64,000 nt of DNA from the NCBI GenBank assembly GCA_964529305.1, contig CAZGUX010000046.1:1-64000 (forward strand), in the 5' to 3' direction. The position numbers and the translations under genes were made by a program. The notes beneath the pieces are model-generated. The model had not been told where the DNA came from. It was given only the letters and a program-made list of their open reading frames with translations, and did not search any database. Positions 23,702 to 33,228 of this stretch are shown here, in pieces (the first letter of the stretch is position 1; the number at the start of each line of letters is the position of its first letter). Origin of the DNA: CAZGUX01 sp964529305. GTDB taxonomy: Bacteria; Acidobacteriota; Terriglobia; Bryobacterales; Bryobacteraceae.

Positions 23702-26239
23702 ATGACCCGGCGTATCAGCTTCGTTGTCCTCCTGGCGGCTCCCGTCGCTTATGGCGCGGTCGACTTCACCCGGGACATCGCGCCGATCTTCCGCAAGCAC
23801 TGCATCGGCTGTCACGGCGCGGCGCAGCAGATGAACGGTCTGCGTCTCGACCGCGCGGCGGACGCCGTCAAGGGAGGCTACTCGGGCCCGGCCGTCCGGC
23901 CGAAGGACCCGGCAGGCAGCCGTCTGTATCAACTCGTGACCACCGGCGCCAAGGACGCGGCAGGCAAGGCCCTCGTGATGCCGCCCGCCGGGCCCAAGCT
24001 GACCGAGTCGCAAACCGCGACGATCCGCACCTGGATCGAGGAGGGCGCCATCGGACCGTCCGAGGCCGCAGCCGTCGCAACGGCGCCCGCGGTCCGGCAC
24101 TGGTCGTTCCAGCCGATCCGCAAGCCCACGATTCCCGTAGTGCGAAACACAACGTGGGTGCGGAACCCGATCGATGCGTTCGTGCTGGCCAAGCTGGAAA
24201 AACGGGGCATCGCCCCATCGCCCGAAGCGACGAAGGCTGCCTTGGCCCGGCGATTGTCTCTGGACCTGATCGGCCTGCTGCCGGCCCCGGAGGAAGTCCA
24301 GGAGTTTGTCGCCGACCGCCGCCCGGATGCGTACGCGAGATTGGTGAACCGCCTGCTCGAATCGCCGCGCTACGGCGAGAAGTGGGCACGGCAGTGGCTG
24401 GACCTGGCCCGTTACTCCGATAGCGAGGGCGGCATTCAGGATTATGCCCGTCCGTTCGCGTGGCGCTACCGGGAATGGGTGATTGACGCCCTAAACCGCG
24501 ACATGCCGTTCGACCAGTTCACGGTTGAACAGGTGGCGGGCGACCTGCTTCCAGGGGCGACGACCACGCAAAAGCTCGCGGCCGGCTTCCACCGCCAGAC
24601 CATCACCAGCCGCGAGGGGGGCGTCGACCTGGAAAAGCTGCGCTTCGACCAGGTGATTGACCGCACCGCGACCATCGGCACCGTTTGGCTGGGCCTGACG
24701 GTCGGGTGCGCGCAGTGTCACGACCACAAGTACGATCCCATCACCCAGAAAGATTTCTACAGCCTGTTCGCGTTTTTCAACAACACCCGGGAAGTCGACA
24801 TCGACGCGCCGCTGCCGGGAGAGGTTCCTGTTTACCGGCGCACACTCGCCGAGTACCGCGCCAAGCGGAAGGACCTGTTGTGCGAGTACAACGTGGAGCC
24901 GCTACAGCAGGAGTGGGAATACGAGCTGCGGTGGACCGAGGCGAATCCCGGCAAGCGGCCAGCCTGGGATGTCTCGTTGGCGGATCTGCAGAGGCAGGTC
25001 GATCACGGCGAGCGGATTTTCCACAAGGCGCCGGAGGCACGGACCCGTCGTGAGGCCGATGACCTGACCGATCACTTCGTGAAGAACTTCGGCCAGGCCG
25101 TCGGAAGCAAGCGCTACGAGCAGGTGCGCTTTAAGGAACTCGGCAAGCGGTTGTCGGACCTCGCCAAAGAGTATCCGACGTTGAGCCGCGTGATGACGGT
25201 GGAAGAAGACCCCCATCCGCAGCAGACTCATATCCACCTGCGCGGCGATTACCGGGAAAAGGGGATTGCGGTGACGCCCTCGGCTCCGGCGTTTCTGCCG
25301 CCCTTGCCGAAGGGCGCACCGGCCGATCGGCTGGCGCTGGCGCGCTGGCTGGTGTCGGCGGAGAATCCGCTGCCGGCTCGCGTGGCGGTGAACCGCATGT
25401 GGCAGGAGTTCTTCGGGAAGGGGCTCACGCGGACCTCGGAGGATCTGGGCACGAAGGGCGAAGCCCCGACTCATCCGGAGTTGCTGGATTGGCTCGCGGC
25501 CGAGTTCGTGAAGGGCGGCTGGCGAATGAAGGCCATGCACCGCGCCATCGTGATGTCGGCCACCTACCGTCAATCGTCGAACACGCGGCCGGACCTGAAG
25601 ACCGTGGATCCCAACAACACGATGCTCGCGCGGCAGAACCGGATGCGGCTGCCGGCCGAGTTGATTCGCGACGCGGCGCTCGGCGCCAGCGGACTCCTGT
25701 GGGACGAAGTGGGCGGCCAAAGCGTGAAGCCTCCCCAACCGGAAGGCGTGGTGGACCAGACGTACAGCATCAAGTGGGAGGAGAGCCCCGGCAGAGCACG
25801 ATACCGGCGCGGGCTGTACGTCTACATTCAAAAGACCACCGCCTATCCCCTGATGATGAACTTCGATGCGCCGGACCGTACGGTGAGCTGCAGCCGGCGC
25901 GAGACCTCCAACACGCCGCTTCAGGCGTTGAACCTGATGAACGACCCGGTGTTCACCGAAGCGGCGGGAGCGCTGGCGCTGCGTCTGATTACCGAAAAGA
26001 CCAGCAACCACGAGCGGCTGGACCGAGCATTTGAACTGTGTTTCGCGCGCCGGCCCAGCCCCCAGGAGCGGGATGCCGCGCTGACCCACCTGGAGCGCCG
26101 GAGGTCGATGGCAAAACCGGACGCCGCCCAAAAACTGCGGCTGGGCGAACTGGACGGCCCGGAAGGATCGGAAGCCGTCGCCTGGTTCGGAGTCAGCCGG
26201 GCGCTGCTGAACACCGACGAGTTCATGACGAGGGAATAG
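23702..26239 (+). CDS. Secreted DUF1549/DUF1553 (PSCyt1-PSCyt2-PSD1) cytochrome-like protein
   Basis: ATG 23702 gives 845 residues with a signal peptide (MTRRISFVVLLAAPVAYG). A PSCyt1 heme motif CIGCH lies at 34-38, DUF1549 at about 145-350 (PIDAFVLAKLEKRG, RYGEKWARQWLDLARYSDS) with a second CxxCH (CAQCHDHKYDP, near residue 336), and DUF1553 at about 575-830 (NRMWQEFFGKG, NTPLQALNLMNDP). This family is abundant in Planctomycetes and in Solibacter-type Acidobacteria and is tied to sugar and glycan breakdown by gene context. The biochemical role is unsettled. It is coupled to a DUF1501 gene two bases after its stop. Confidence 0.9.
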   Translation: MTRRISFVVLLAAPVAYGAVDFTRDIAPIFRKHCIGCHGAAQQMNGLRLDRAADAVKGGYSGPAVRPKDPAGSRLYQLVTTGAKDAAGKALVMPPAGPKLTESQTATIRTWIEEGAIGPSEAAAVATAPAVRHWSFQPIRKPTIPVVRNTTWVRNPIDAFVLAKLEKRGIAPSPEATKAALARRLSLDLIGLLPAPEEVQEFVADRRPDAYARLVNRLLESPRYGEKWARQWLDLARYSDSEGGIQDYARPFAWRYREWVIDALNRDMPFDQFTVEQVAGDLLPGATTTQKLAAGFHRQTITSREGGVDLEKLRFDQVIDRTATIGTVWLGLTVGCAQCHDHKYDPITQKDFYSLFAFFNNTREVDIDAPLPGEVPVYRRTLAEYRAKRKDLLCEYNVEPLQQEWEYELRWTEANPGKRPAWDVSLADLQRQVDHGERIFHKAPEARTRREADDLTDHFVKNFGQAVGSKRYEQVRFKELGKRLSDLAKEYPTLSRVMTVEEDPHPQQTHIHLRGDYREKGIAVTPSAPAFLPPLPKGAPADRLALARWLVSAENPLPARVAVNRMWQEFFGKGLTRTSEDLGTKGEAPTHPELLDWLAAEFVKGGWRMKAMHRAIVMSATYRQSSNTRPDLKTVDPNNTMLARQNRMRLPAELIRDAALGASGLLWDEVGGQSVKPPQPEGVVDQTYSIKWEESPGRARYRRGLYVYIQKTTAYPLMMNFDAPDRTVSCSRRETSNTPLQALNLMNDPVFTEAAGALALRLITEKTSNHERLDRAFELCFARRPSPQERDAALTHLERRRSMAKPDAAQKLRLGELDGPEGSEAVAWFGVSRALLNTDEFMTRE

Positions 26240-26241
26240 CG

Positions 26242-27657
26242 ATGGACGTGCGACAGGTGTTACGGCGCCGGGATTTTTTGCGGGATGCCGCGGGGGGCGT
26301 GGGCATGATGGCCATGGCCAGCCTGCTGGCCGACGAGGGACGGGCCGCCGATTTGTATACGCCCAAGCCGCCGCATTTTGCCGCCAAGGCGAAGAACGTC
26401 ATCTTTCTGTTCATGGAGGGCGCGCCCAGCCAGATTGACCTGTTCGACCCGAAACCGGAACTGCAGAGGCTGCACGGGAAGCCGTTTCCGAAGTCGCTCA
26501 CCGGCCACCTGAAGTTTGCGTTCATCAAGCCGAACGCGAACGTGCTGGGCAGCCCGCGGACGTTCCGGCGTTACGGACAGAGCGGCGCGGAGTTCAGCGA
26601 TTACCTGGGACCGGCATGGGAATCGATTGCCGATGACATCTGCATCGTGCGCTCGATGCACACGGACGCCTTCAACCACCAGCCGGCTGACACGCTGTTG
26701 ATGACCGGTCATCAACTGGTGGGGCGGCCGACGGTCGGCTCGTGGGTGCTGTACGGTCTGGGAAGCGAATCGCGGAACCTGCCGGGATTCGTGGTGCTGA
26801 GCACGGGCAGGAACAACATGGCGCAGGGCGCGCAGTGGTCGAGCGGATTCCTGCCGTCGGCGTACCAGGGGGTGATGTTCCGCCGGAAGGGCGATCCGGT
26901 GCTGTACCTGTCGAACCCGGACGGGACGAGGCGAGAAGAACAGCGGGCCGATTTCGACCTGGTGGCCCAATTGAATCGTGAACGCGCGGCCGCCACCGGC
27001 GACACGGAGATCGCCTCGCGCATCTCGTCGTACGAGATGGCCTTCCGGATGCAAGCCAGCGCCCCCGATCTGCTGGATCTCTCCAAGGAACCGGCGCCCT
27101 TGCGCGAACGATACGGACTGGACAAGGAACTGACCCGCGCGTTTGGGACCAATTGCCTGCTGGCCCGCCGCATGGTGGAGCGCGGCGTCCGATTCGTGCT
27201 GGTCAGCCACTCGTCGTGGGACCAACATCAGACGCTGAACAAGAACCTGAAAGAGAACTGCGACATCACGGCCGGGCCGGTCGCGGCGCTGATTCACGAC
27301 CTGAAAGAGCGCGGGATGCTCGACAGCACCCTGATCGTCTGGGGCGGGGAGTTCGGGCGTACGCCGATGGGCGAGATTCGCCGGCCGGAGCAGGTGGAGG
27401 CGGCGGGACGCGACCATCATCCGGGCTGCTACACGATGTGGCTGGCGGGAGGCGGGATCCGGCGCGGCATCACGATCGGCAGGACGGACGATGTCGGGCT
27501 AACGGTGGCCGAGGATCCCGTCCACATTCACGACCTGCACGCGACCATGCTGCACTGCCTGGGCATGGACCACACCAAGCTAACATATCGCCACATGGGC
27601 CGCGATTTCCGCCTGACGGATGTAGAGGGCAAGGTCGTCGAGAAGATGCTGGCGTGA
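26242..27657 (+). CDS. Tat-exported DUF1501 protein (sulfatase-like fold), partner of the preceding PSD1 gene
   Basis: ATG 26242 gives 471 residues. The twin-arginine signal is RRRDFLRDAAGGVGMMAMASL. DUF1501 blocks are clear: KNVIFLFMEGAPSQIDLFDPKP, GQSGAEFSDYLGPAWESIADD, VRSMHTDAFNHQPADTLL, HSSWDQHQ, and IVWGGEFGRTPMGE. The family is structurally related to alkaline phosphatase/sulfatase-type proteins, but no catalytic activity is established. It follows the DUF1549/DUF1553 gene within 2 bases, the normal arrangement of this pair, so the two products probably act together in the periplasm. Confidence 0.9.
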   Translation: MDVRQVLRRRDFLRDAAGGVGMMAMASLLADEGRAADLYTPKPPHFAAKAKNVIFLFMEGAPSQIDLFDPKPELQRLHGKPFPKSLTGHLKFAFIKPNANVLGSPRTFRRYGQSGAEFSDYLGPAWESIADDICIVRSMHTDAFNHQPADTLLMTGHQLVGRPTVGSWVLYGLGSESRNLPGFVVLSTGRNNMAQGAQWSSGFLPSAYQGVMFRRKGDPVLYLSNPDGTRREEQRADFDLVAQLNRERAAATGDTEIASRISSYEMAFRMQASAPDLLDLSKEPAPLRERYGLDKELTRAFGTNCLLARRMVERGVRFVLVSHSSWDQHQTLNKNLKENCDITAGPVAALIHDLKERGMLDSTLIVWGGEFGRTPMGEIRRPEQVEAAGRDHHPGCYTMWLAGGGIRRGITIGRTDDVGLTVAEDPVHIHDLHATMLHCLGMDHTKLTYRHMGRDFRLTDVEGKVVEKMLA

Positions 27658-27682
27658 GGCGGACAGTGCCCACCGGCGGCGC

Positions 27683-28750
27683 ATGAGCCAGCCCAACCTC
27701 CAATCCCAACGGCTTTTGGACATCGCCGTGATCGGAGCCGGCCAGATGGGGCGGGAACACGCCGCCCGCCTGCTGACCCATCCGCGCTGCCGGCCGACTG
27801 CGGTAGTCGATCCCGCTGCCGGAACGGGTGTTTGGGCCGGCGGCCTGGGCATTCCTTGCTACCCATCCATCGATGGGATGCTCGCGAAGCACCGGTTGGA
27901 CGGGGCGATTGTGGCGACCCCTAACGACACCCATGTCCCGGCCGCCATCGCGCTCCTGGACGCGGGCGTGCCTGTGCTAGTGGAAAAGCCTGTCGCCGAA
28001 AGTGAACGCGCGGGAGAATCCCTGGTTCGCAAGTCGCGAGAAACAGGTTTGCCCGTGCTGGTGGGACATCACCGGAGGCACAGTCCCGCGCTGCAGGCGG
28101 CGCAGGCCTCGATCGCCCTAGGTACGCTCGGCCGCATCGTCGCCGTCCACGCGACCACCCTCTTCTGCAAACCCAAGGCCTACTTCGACGCTGACTGGAG
28201 GCGAGGCCCGGCGGGCGGCCCGATCCTGATCAACCTGGTTCACGACATCGACAACGTCCGTGCCCTGGCCGGCGAGATCGTTGCGGTGCAGGCGGCCGCC
28301 TCGAACCGGACGCGCGGCTTTGAGGCGGAAGATACGGCAGCGGTGCTGCTCGAGTTCGCGAGCGGCGCGCTGGGTACGTTGTTGTTGTCCGATACGACGG
28401 TGGCGGCGAGCAGTTGGGAGCACACGACGGGAGAGAATCCGATGTACCCGCGCGATCCGGCCCAGGACTGCATCTTCGTTGCTGGAACACTTGGCTCGCT
28501 GGCCGTCCCAACGCTCCGCCTGTGGCGCCAGGAGGGAGAGCCTTCGTGGACCAGGCCGTTCTTGACGGAGCGGCTGGAAGTGAACGCGGCCGATCCGCTG
28601 GTGCGCCAGTTGGACCATTTCTGCGATGTCATCGAGCGCCGAGTCGAACCCCTGGTGACCGCCGCCGATGCGGTGCGGACGCTAGCAGTGACGTTGGCCG
28701 TGCGCGAGGCGGCCCGCGCGGGCACGCGGGTTGAAATCCGTTCCTCGTGA
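27683..28750 (+). CDS. Gfo/Idh/MocA family NAD(P)-dependent oxidoreductase
   Basis: A 355-residue cytoplasmic enzyme. The Rossmann loop is IAVIGAGQMGREHAARLL (residues 13-30), the sugar-dehydrogenase signature EKPVAES is near residue 100, and the catalytic region HRRHSP and GGPILINLVHDIDN supplies the Lys/His/Asp environment of the C-terminal domain. Such enzymes oxidise the hydroxyl of inositols, sugars or sugar acids. It lies 25 bases after the DUF1501 gene on the same strand, suggesting the PSD1/DUF1501 pair and this enzyme form one catabolic operon. The substrate is not determined. Confidence 0.88.
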   Translation: MSQPNLQSQRLLDIAVIGAGQMGREHAARLLTHPRCRPTAVVDPAAGTGVWAGGLGIPCYPSIDGMLAKHRLDGAIVATPNDTHVPAAIALLDAGVPVLVEKPVAESERAGESLVRKSRETGLPVLVGHHRRHSPALQAAQASIALGTLGRIVAVHATTLFCKPKAYFDADWRRGPAGGPILINLVHDIDNVRALAGEIVAVQAAASNRTRGFEAEDTAAVLLEFASGALGTLLLSDTTVAASSWEHTTGENPMYPRDPAQDCIFVAGTLGSLAVPTLRLWRQEGEPSWTRPFLTERLEVNAADPLVRQLDHFCDVIERRVEPLVTAADAVRTLAVTLAVREAARAGTRVEIRSS

Positions 28751-28773
28751 CCTTCAAGACTGGCGACTGCGCG

Positions 28774-29658
28774 TCACCGGGAGGGAAGGGGAACGGGCTC
28801 GCCGGCAACCCGTGCGATCCAGGCTCGTGTCCACTCCACCGTCTCGGCCGCGTTGCTGACCAGCAGGAAGATGACCCCGTGGACCCTGCCTTGTTTGGCC
28901 AACGCCAGCGCCTTCTCACACTGCAGTTCCATCAGGCCGCGGGGCATCTGGCGATTCTTGCCGTAGTCGTACAGGTAGAGGCCCAGCACGATCGGCTTGC
29001 CGCCCGCCAGTTTCTCCGCCTCGGCGAAGTTGGCATCCAGATCGCGAAGTTCCTCGGCCCGCCATGTCCAGAGGTTCACGACATCCAGCAGCTTCAGATA
29101 ACCCGGGAGCGACGGGTCTTTCAGGTTCATCGTGTAGACGATGCCCCACATCCGGATGTCCGGCACGCTCGCGGCAAGTTGCTGCCGAAGGGTGGCGATG
29201 TGCTCGACGCGCAGTCCCTGCTTGCGTTGCGAGGTCAGCATGTCGTCGATCAGAACCGCCTCGATGTGCTTGTGCTTCGCCCGCAGTTTCCGCAGGATCT
29301 CGACCTTCCGCGTGTACACGAACGGCGGACCTTCTCCGTTGTCCGGACCGAACTCCCACGCGACGCGGCGGAGCCCTCCGACTTCACGGCTCAGCCTCTT
29401 GGCTTCCCGCAGGTCGCTGGGCAGGCCGCTCCCCGCCATGGCGACGTTCGAGACGCCGAGAATCCTGGCCTTGCTGACCGCGTTGGCCTGGGCGAACCGG
29501 GCGGGCTCGTTTGTCTCGATCATTCTTCCGGCGCCGATGTCGTAAGCGGCGATTCCCTGGGGAATGCCCCAAACCCACAGCAAGTCGCCAAACTTGCGGG
29601 TTTGCCCAAGGGCGGAAAGAGCCGCGGCGAACAGGCAGACGGCAACCCGGGACGTCAT
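28774..29658 (-). CDS. Exported protein of unknown function, TIM-barrel-like
   Basis: ATG 29658 gives 294 residues with a signal peptide (MTSRVAVCLFAAALSALG). The body has an alternating strand/helix pattern with LLWVWGIPQGIAAYDIGAG, VAWEFGPDNGEGP, IEAVLIDDMLT, MWGIVYTMNL and PIVLGLYLYDYGKNRQMP, suggesting a TIM barrel like secreted glycoside hydrolase-related proteins. No family signature or catalytic acid pair can be pinned down. It stands between the Gfo/Idh gene and the MFS transporter, so a role around sugar handling is possible but unproved. Confidence 0.6.
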   Translation of the reverse strand: MTSRVAVCLFAAALSALGQTRKFGDLLWVWGIPQGIAAYDIGAGRMIETNEPARFAQANAVSKARILGVSNVAMAGSGLPSDLREAKRLSREVGGLRRVAWEFGPDNGEGPPFVYTRKVEILRKLRAKHKHIEAVLIDDMLTSQRKQGLRVEHIATLRQQLAASVPDIRMWGIVYTMNLKDPSLPGYLKLLDVVNLWTWRAEELRDLDANFAEAEKLAGGKPIVLGLYLYDYGKNRQMPRGLMELQCEKALALAKQGRVHGVIFLLVSNAAETVEWTRAWIARVAGEPVPLPSR

Positions 29659-29710
29659 GGTTCGAGTGTAGGTCAACGGGTGAAACGGATCTGCGCGTTT
29701 CTTTCGATGC

Positions 29711-30904
29711 CTATTCCAACTGGCCCTTGCGCCGGTCGGCCTGCTGCCAGACGAGCGTGATGACCGTCAGCAGAAGGCCGGCTCCCAAAGCCCACCAGAT
29801 CGCGTAGTCGAGCCGTCCCAACCGGTCGGCGAGCAGGCCGATCAAGGTGGGTGTGGCGATGCCGCCGATGCTGCCGATGGCGTCGACCAGGGGCACGGCC
29901 ACGGCCGCGCGGGCTGGGAATTTGCGGCTGGTGATGGAGTAGACGGCAGGCGCCTGGGCCGCCAGCAGGGCGCCCACCAGCGTCATCAATGCTAAGGCCA
30001 TCGTCAGATCGCTGCCGGCCAGCAACATCGCGTAGGCCAGCATCCCCAGGCCGTAACAGGAGGCCAGGATGGTGCGGTCGGCCAGCCTGCCCGTAACCAG
30101 ACTGGCCAACAGGACGCGGCCTCCAAACACGCCGATCGCCTGGAAGCTCAGAACGTAGCTGGCCTGCTGGTCCGTGGCCTGGTAGCGCAGTTGGAGCAAG
30201 CGCGGGGTCCAGGACACAATGGCGCCGGTGGCGATCTGATCGAGGATCACGAGAAAGCCGATCAGCCAGAGGGTCGGGCTGCGCAGGAGGTCGCGCGAGG
30301 GCAGTACCCGTTCGGGCTCCTTCGGGACCGGAACCAAGGCCAGGCGACTACCCAGCAGCCGGTCGAGCAGAACCCCGGTCAGGCCGATCACAATACCGCC
30401 CGCGACAAACACCAGCCGCCACTCGCCGAAGTGCGTCAAGGCAAACCCCAGGACCACGGGACCCAACGAGGCGGAAGCCGCGAACGCCGCAGTTACCCAC
30501 ATGAACAGACGACTGCGCTCCCGGGGAAAGTGGGCCGTGATCACGGCGCTGTTGACCGCCAGGGCCCATTGGCCGCCCAGGCCAACCATCGCCGCGCCCG
30601 TGAGGGAGGCCCCGAATCGCGGTGCCAGGCCGAACGTGACCATCCCGGCCGCAAGCAGCACTGCGACCAGCAGGCCGGAGCGCCTCACGCCGATCCGTTC
30701 TGTCACCCAACCGGAGGCGGAGAGCGCCAGCAGGGCTCCCGCGAAGAACAGAGATTGCAGATTGCCCTGTTCGGCCAAGCCAATATGGAAGGACTCCTCC
30801 AGCGGCCGGAACATCACCGGCATGAGGTTGATCGTGAAGCCCTGGATCACCGCCAGACTGAAAATAAACAGAAGCTGTGGACGCGCCCGGGGCTGGATCA
30901 GCAT
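29711..30904 (-). CDS. Major facilitator superfamily transporter
   Basis: A 397-residue integral membrane protein with twelve predicted helices. The loop after helix 2 carries GWVTERIGVRRSG, matching the MFS motif G-x-x-x-D-R-x-G-R-R in relaxed form. The central cytoplasmic loop, VPVPKEPERVLPSRDLLRSP, separates two six-helix halves, and LADRLGRLD follows helix 10. The substrate is unknown; an anion or sugar-acid permease role is a guess from neighbours. It is divergent from the enolase-superfamily gene, 180 bases away. Confidence 0.85.
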   Translation of the reverse strand: MLIQPRARPQLLFIFSLAVIQGFTINLMPVMFRPLEESFHIGLAEQGNLQSLFFAGALLALSASGWVTERIGVRRSGLLVAVLLAAGMVTFGLAPRFGASLTGAAMVGLGGQWALAVNSAVITAHFPRERSRLFMWVTAAFAASASLGPVVLGFALTHFGEWRLVFVAGGIVIGLTGVLLDRLLGSRLALVPVPKEPERVLPSRDLLRSPTLWLIGFLVILDQIATGAIVSWTPRLLQLRYQATDQQASYVLSFQAIGVFGGRVLLASLVTGRLADRTILASCYGLGMLAYAMLLAGSDLTMALALMTLVGALLAAQAPAVYSITSRKFPARAAVAVPLVDAIGSIGGIATPTLIGLLADRLGRLDYAIWWALGAGLLLTVITLVWQQADRRKGQLE

Positions 30905-31083
30905 GATTTCCGGATGTAGACCCTTACAATGACAGTACAGGAGATGGTGGGACTGGCGTCTTTTTGCGGTCCACCTGGATTTTCTTGCGATCGAGGCAAA
31001 GGAATACGCAAAGGCGACCGAAAGAAGAACGTGGCGTCCCGTTCGCGAGCCCTGTTACCTCTAGGGTGGGCGGGAGCACAGCC

Positions 31084-32163
31084 GTGACCATCGCGAAGGT
31101 CGAATTCTGGAAAGTCGTAGTGCCCTGCCGGCCGGACACCGTGAACAGCGCCGGCATCGATGACTCGCTGCAGCGGCACGACCCGGCGTTGCCTTTGTTC
31201 GACCGCGGGCATAAGTGGATCATCCGTCTCCACGCCAGTTCCGGCCACACGGGCGTCGGCGAGACGGGCAGGAGCGAAGCCCCGGCATCGGTCGAGGCGT
31301 GCGCCAAAGCGATCTACGGAGTGAATCTCCGCGATCTGAAGTGGCAGCGTCTGCCGCTGCCGGCCAACGAAGCGGCATACGCGTTTGAAGTCGCGCTGCT
31401 CGACCTGATGGGCAAGGTATTGGAGGTGCCCGTTCATCAATTGTTAGGGGGCAAGTGCCGTGACCGTGTCGCCGTCGATTACTGGATGGGACGCTGCACG
31501 GTGGAAGATACGGCCCACCGGGCCGCGCTTGCCGTCGCGCAAGGCTACCGGGGCATCAAGATCAAGTGCACGCTGACCGATCCGATCGCCGAGCGCGTGG
31601 GCGCCATCGAAGAGCAGATCCCGGACGGCGGTGTGGTTCTGGATCCGAATGAGCGATTCTACAATCCCGCCGGCGCCATCCAGATCGACGACGAACTCGC
31701 CGGGCATCGCAATCTCATCTTCGAGAGTCCGGTCCCGCAGGACCGCCTGGATTGGTACGTGCTGCTGCGGCAAAAGCTCCGCACTCCGCTGGCGCTCCAC
31801 ATGCTTACGGCAAGGGCGTTGCTGGAGGCCCTTCGCCGCGACGCCGCGGACTTCTACAACCTCAGCATGGGCAGCCCAACCGAATTTGTCTGGTGCGCTC
31901 GCCTGTGCGAAGTGGCCGGCTGCCCGATCTGGCATGGCTCTCGAATGGAACTGGGCATCCTCGACATGGCTCATATCCACGCCTGCGCCGCGGCGCCGGC
32001 GTGCACGCTTCCCAGCGACCTGATCGGCAACCGGTTTCGGGAAGACGACTTCATCGTCGAGCCCATCTGCATTCACGACGGAATGGCCATGGTTCCTAAC
32101 GCACCCGGCCTCGGCGTTGAGTTGGACATGGATGCCCTGGAGCGCTATCGGGTGCGATCGTAG
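31084..32163 (+). CDS. Enolase-superfamily (mandelate racemase/muconate lactonizing) enzyme with altered third metal ligand
   Basis: I chose GTG 31084, which begins TIAKVEFWKVVVPCRPDTV, the normal first strand of the capping domain; upstream in-frame sequence is unrelated. Length is 359. The barrel has the K-x-K motif (Lys159 and Lys161 in GIKIKCT) and metal ligands Asp187 (LDPNERF) and Glu214 (IFESPVP). The third ligand position, usually DE or E, is occupied by HM in LALHML (His239), and GSRMELG supplies a late conserved block. Members dehydrate or epimerise sugar acids. A His at that position is unusual. It converges on an AraC regulator 13 bases away. Confidence 0.82.
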   Translation: MTIAKVEFWKVVVPCRPDTVNSAGIDDSLQRHDPALPLFDRGHKWIIRLHASSGHTGVGETGRSEAPASVEACAKAIYGVNLRDLKWQRLPLPANEAAYAFEVALLDLMGKVLEVPVHQLLGGKCRDRVAVDYWMGRCTVEDTAHRAALAVAQGYRGIKIKCTLTDPIAERVGAIEEQIPDGGVVLDPNERFYNPAGAIQIDDELAGHRNLIFESPVPQDRLDWYVLLRQKLRTPLALHMLTARALLEALRRDAADFYNLSMGSPTEFVWCARLCEVAGCPIWHGSRMELGILDMAHIHACAAAPACTLPSDLIGNRFREDDFIVEPICIHDGMAMVPNAPGLGVELDMDALERYRVRS

Positions 32164-32176
32164 CGCACGGGACCGA

Positions 32177-33127
32177 TCAGCAGGCGATGGTCGTCGGCGG
32201 CGCGCTGCCGGCCGTCACCGGCACATAGAACTGCCGCAGACCTCGTTTGACCGGGTCGGGCCGCACGGCCGCCGGCCTGGCGGGAAGATCCACAAGCACT
32301 GGACGCCGGAGCGTGGCCAGGCTCTCGTGCCGGTACTCGCTGGGCGTCGCCCCAACCACCCGGCGGAAGGTCCGGTTGAAGTGCGCGAGATCGTTGAAGC
32401 CGGAGGACAGACCGATCTCGACGACTTTGAGGGTGCTGTTCGCCAGGAGATGTTTTGCGTGTTCGATCCGTTTTTCGGTGATGTACTCCACCACGCACTG
32501 TCCCGTGATCCTGTGAAACACGGTGCTCAGGTAAGAGGGAGAATACCCCGCGTGATCCGACAGCCGTTTTAGGCCGATCGGCTCCCGGTAGTATACATCG
32601 ATGTAGTTTCGGAGCTGGTCCACTACGTCCTTGGCGGTGGTGGCATGCTTTTCCTTTTCGCCTACCAGCGATGTCCATTGACGATAGGACAGCAGGAGGA
32701 ACTCATCGAGCATCAGGCGCGCGGACGTCCAGAACAACTCCGGACGGGAGCGGTCTACCTGCAAGGCTCTTTCAAGAAGCCATTCCAGTTCGGCGTGCGC
32801 GCCGTGCGGGAAGGCAATCGAGGTGGCATCGCTACGAATCCATTGGAGGAACTGGCGATACGATTCCGGAACGCTATCCCCGCACGTCCCGGGCACCGCG
32901 CCCCAATCGAGTTCCAGTCGCACGCCGCGGGTTTCAGCGCTGACATTCAGGACGCACGACGAGTTCAAACAGATCAGATGGTTGGGTTTCGCCTCCACGG
33001 CGCGCGCCGTCAGATCCAGTTGGCCGCCTCCCGACCGGATCCAAAGAAATTGCACGCAGTTGACGTTCGGCGAGAGTTCGGCCAGCGACCCGGACTTCCA
33101 CTCGACTCGTTCCAGACAGAAACGCAT
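32177..33127 (-). CDS. AraC-family transcriptional regulator
   Basis: ATG 33127 has a strong ribosome site (GGAGG, 5 bases before it) and gives 316 residues; open sequence further upstream is not homologous. The N-terminal 200 residues are a cupin-like sensor without a clear ligand motif. The C-terminal 100 hold two helix-turn-helix units: LKRLSDHAGYSPSYLSTVFHR and VVEIGLSSGFNDLAHFNRTF, the latter being the AraC signature, ending GATPSEYR. It probably controls the neighbouring sugar-acid genes (enolase-superfamily gene, MFS) or the PSD1/DUF1501 pair. No operator can be identified. Confidence 0.9.
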   Translation of the reverse strand: MRFCLERVEWKSGSLAELSPNVNCVQFLWIRSGGGQLDLTARAVEAKPNHLICLNSSCVLNVSAETRGVRLELDWGAVPGTCGDSVPESYRQFLQWIRSDATSIAFPHGAHAELEWLLERALQVDRSRPELFWTSARLMLDEFLLLSYRQWTSLVGEKEKHATTAKDVVDQLRNYIDVYYREPIGLKRLSDHAGYSPSYLSTVFHRITGQCVVEYITEKRIEHAKHLLANSTLKVVEIGLSSGFNDLAHFNRTFRRVVGATPSEYRHESLATLRRPVLVDLPARPAAVRPDPVKRGLRQFYVPVTAGSAPPTTIAC

Positions 33128-33228
33128 AGCCACCTCCGACAGGTCCAGTTCCTGTGTGAGGAAGGTTATCACAATCAGCCCAAGAGATGCGAATACAGGA
33201 ATGTCATGTATACAGCGGAATGCGGGAC

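Noticed and set aside
24902..26131. 409-codon frame antisense to the first PSD1 gene
   Set aside because: No start signal or family; the sense frame carries DUF1549/DUF1553 motifs.
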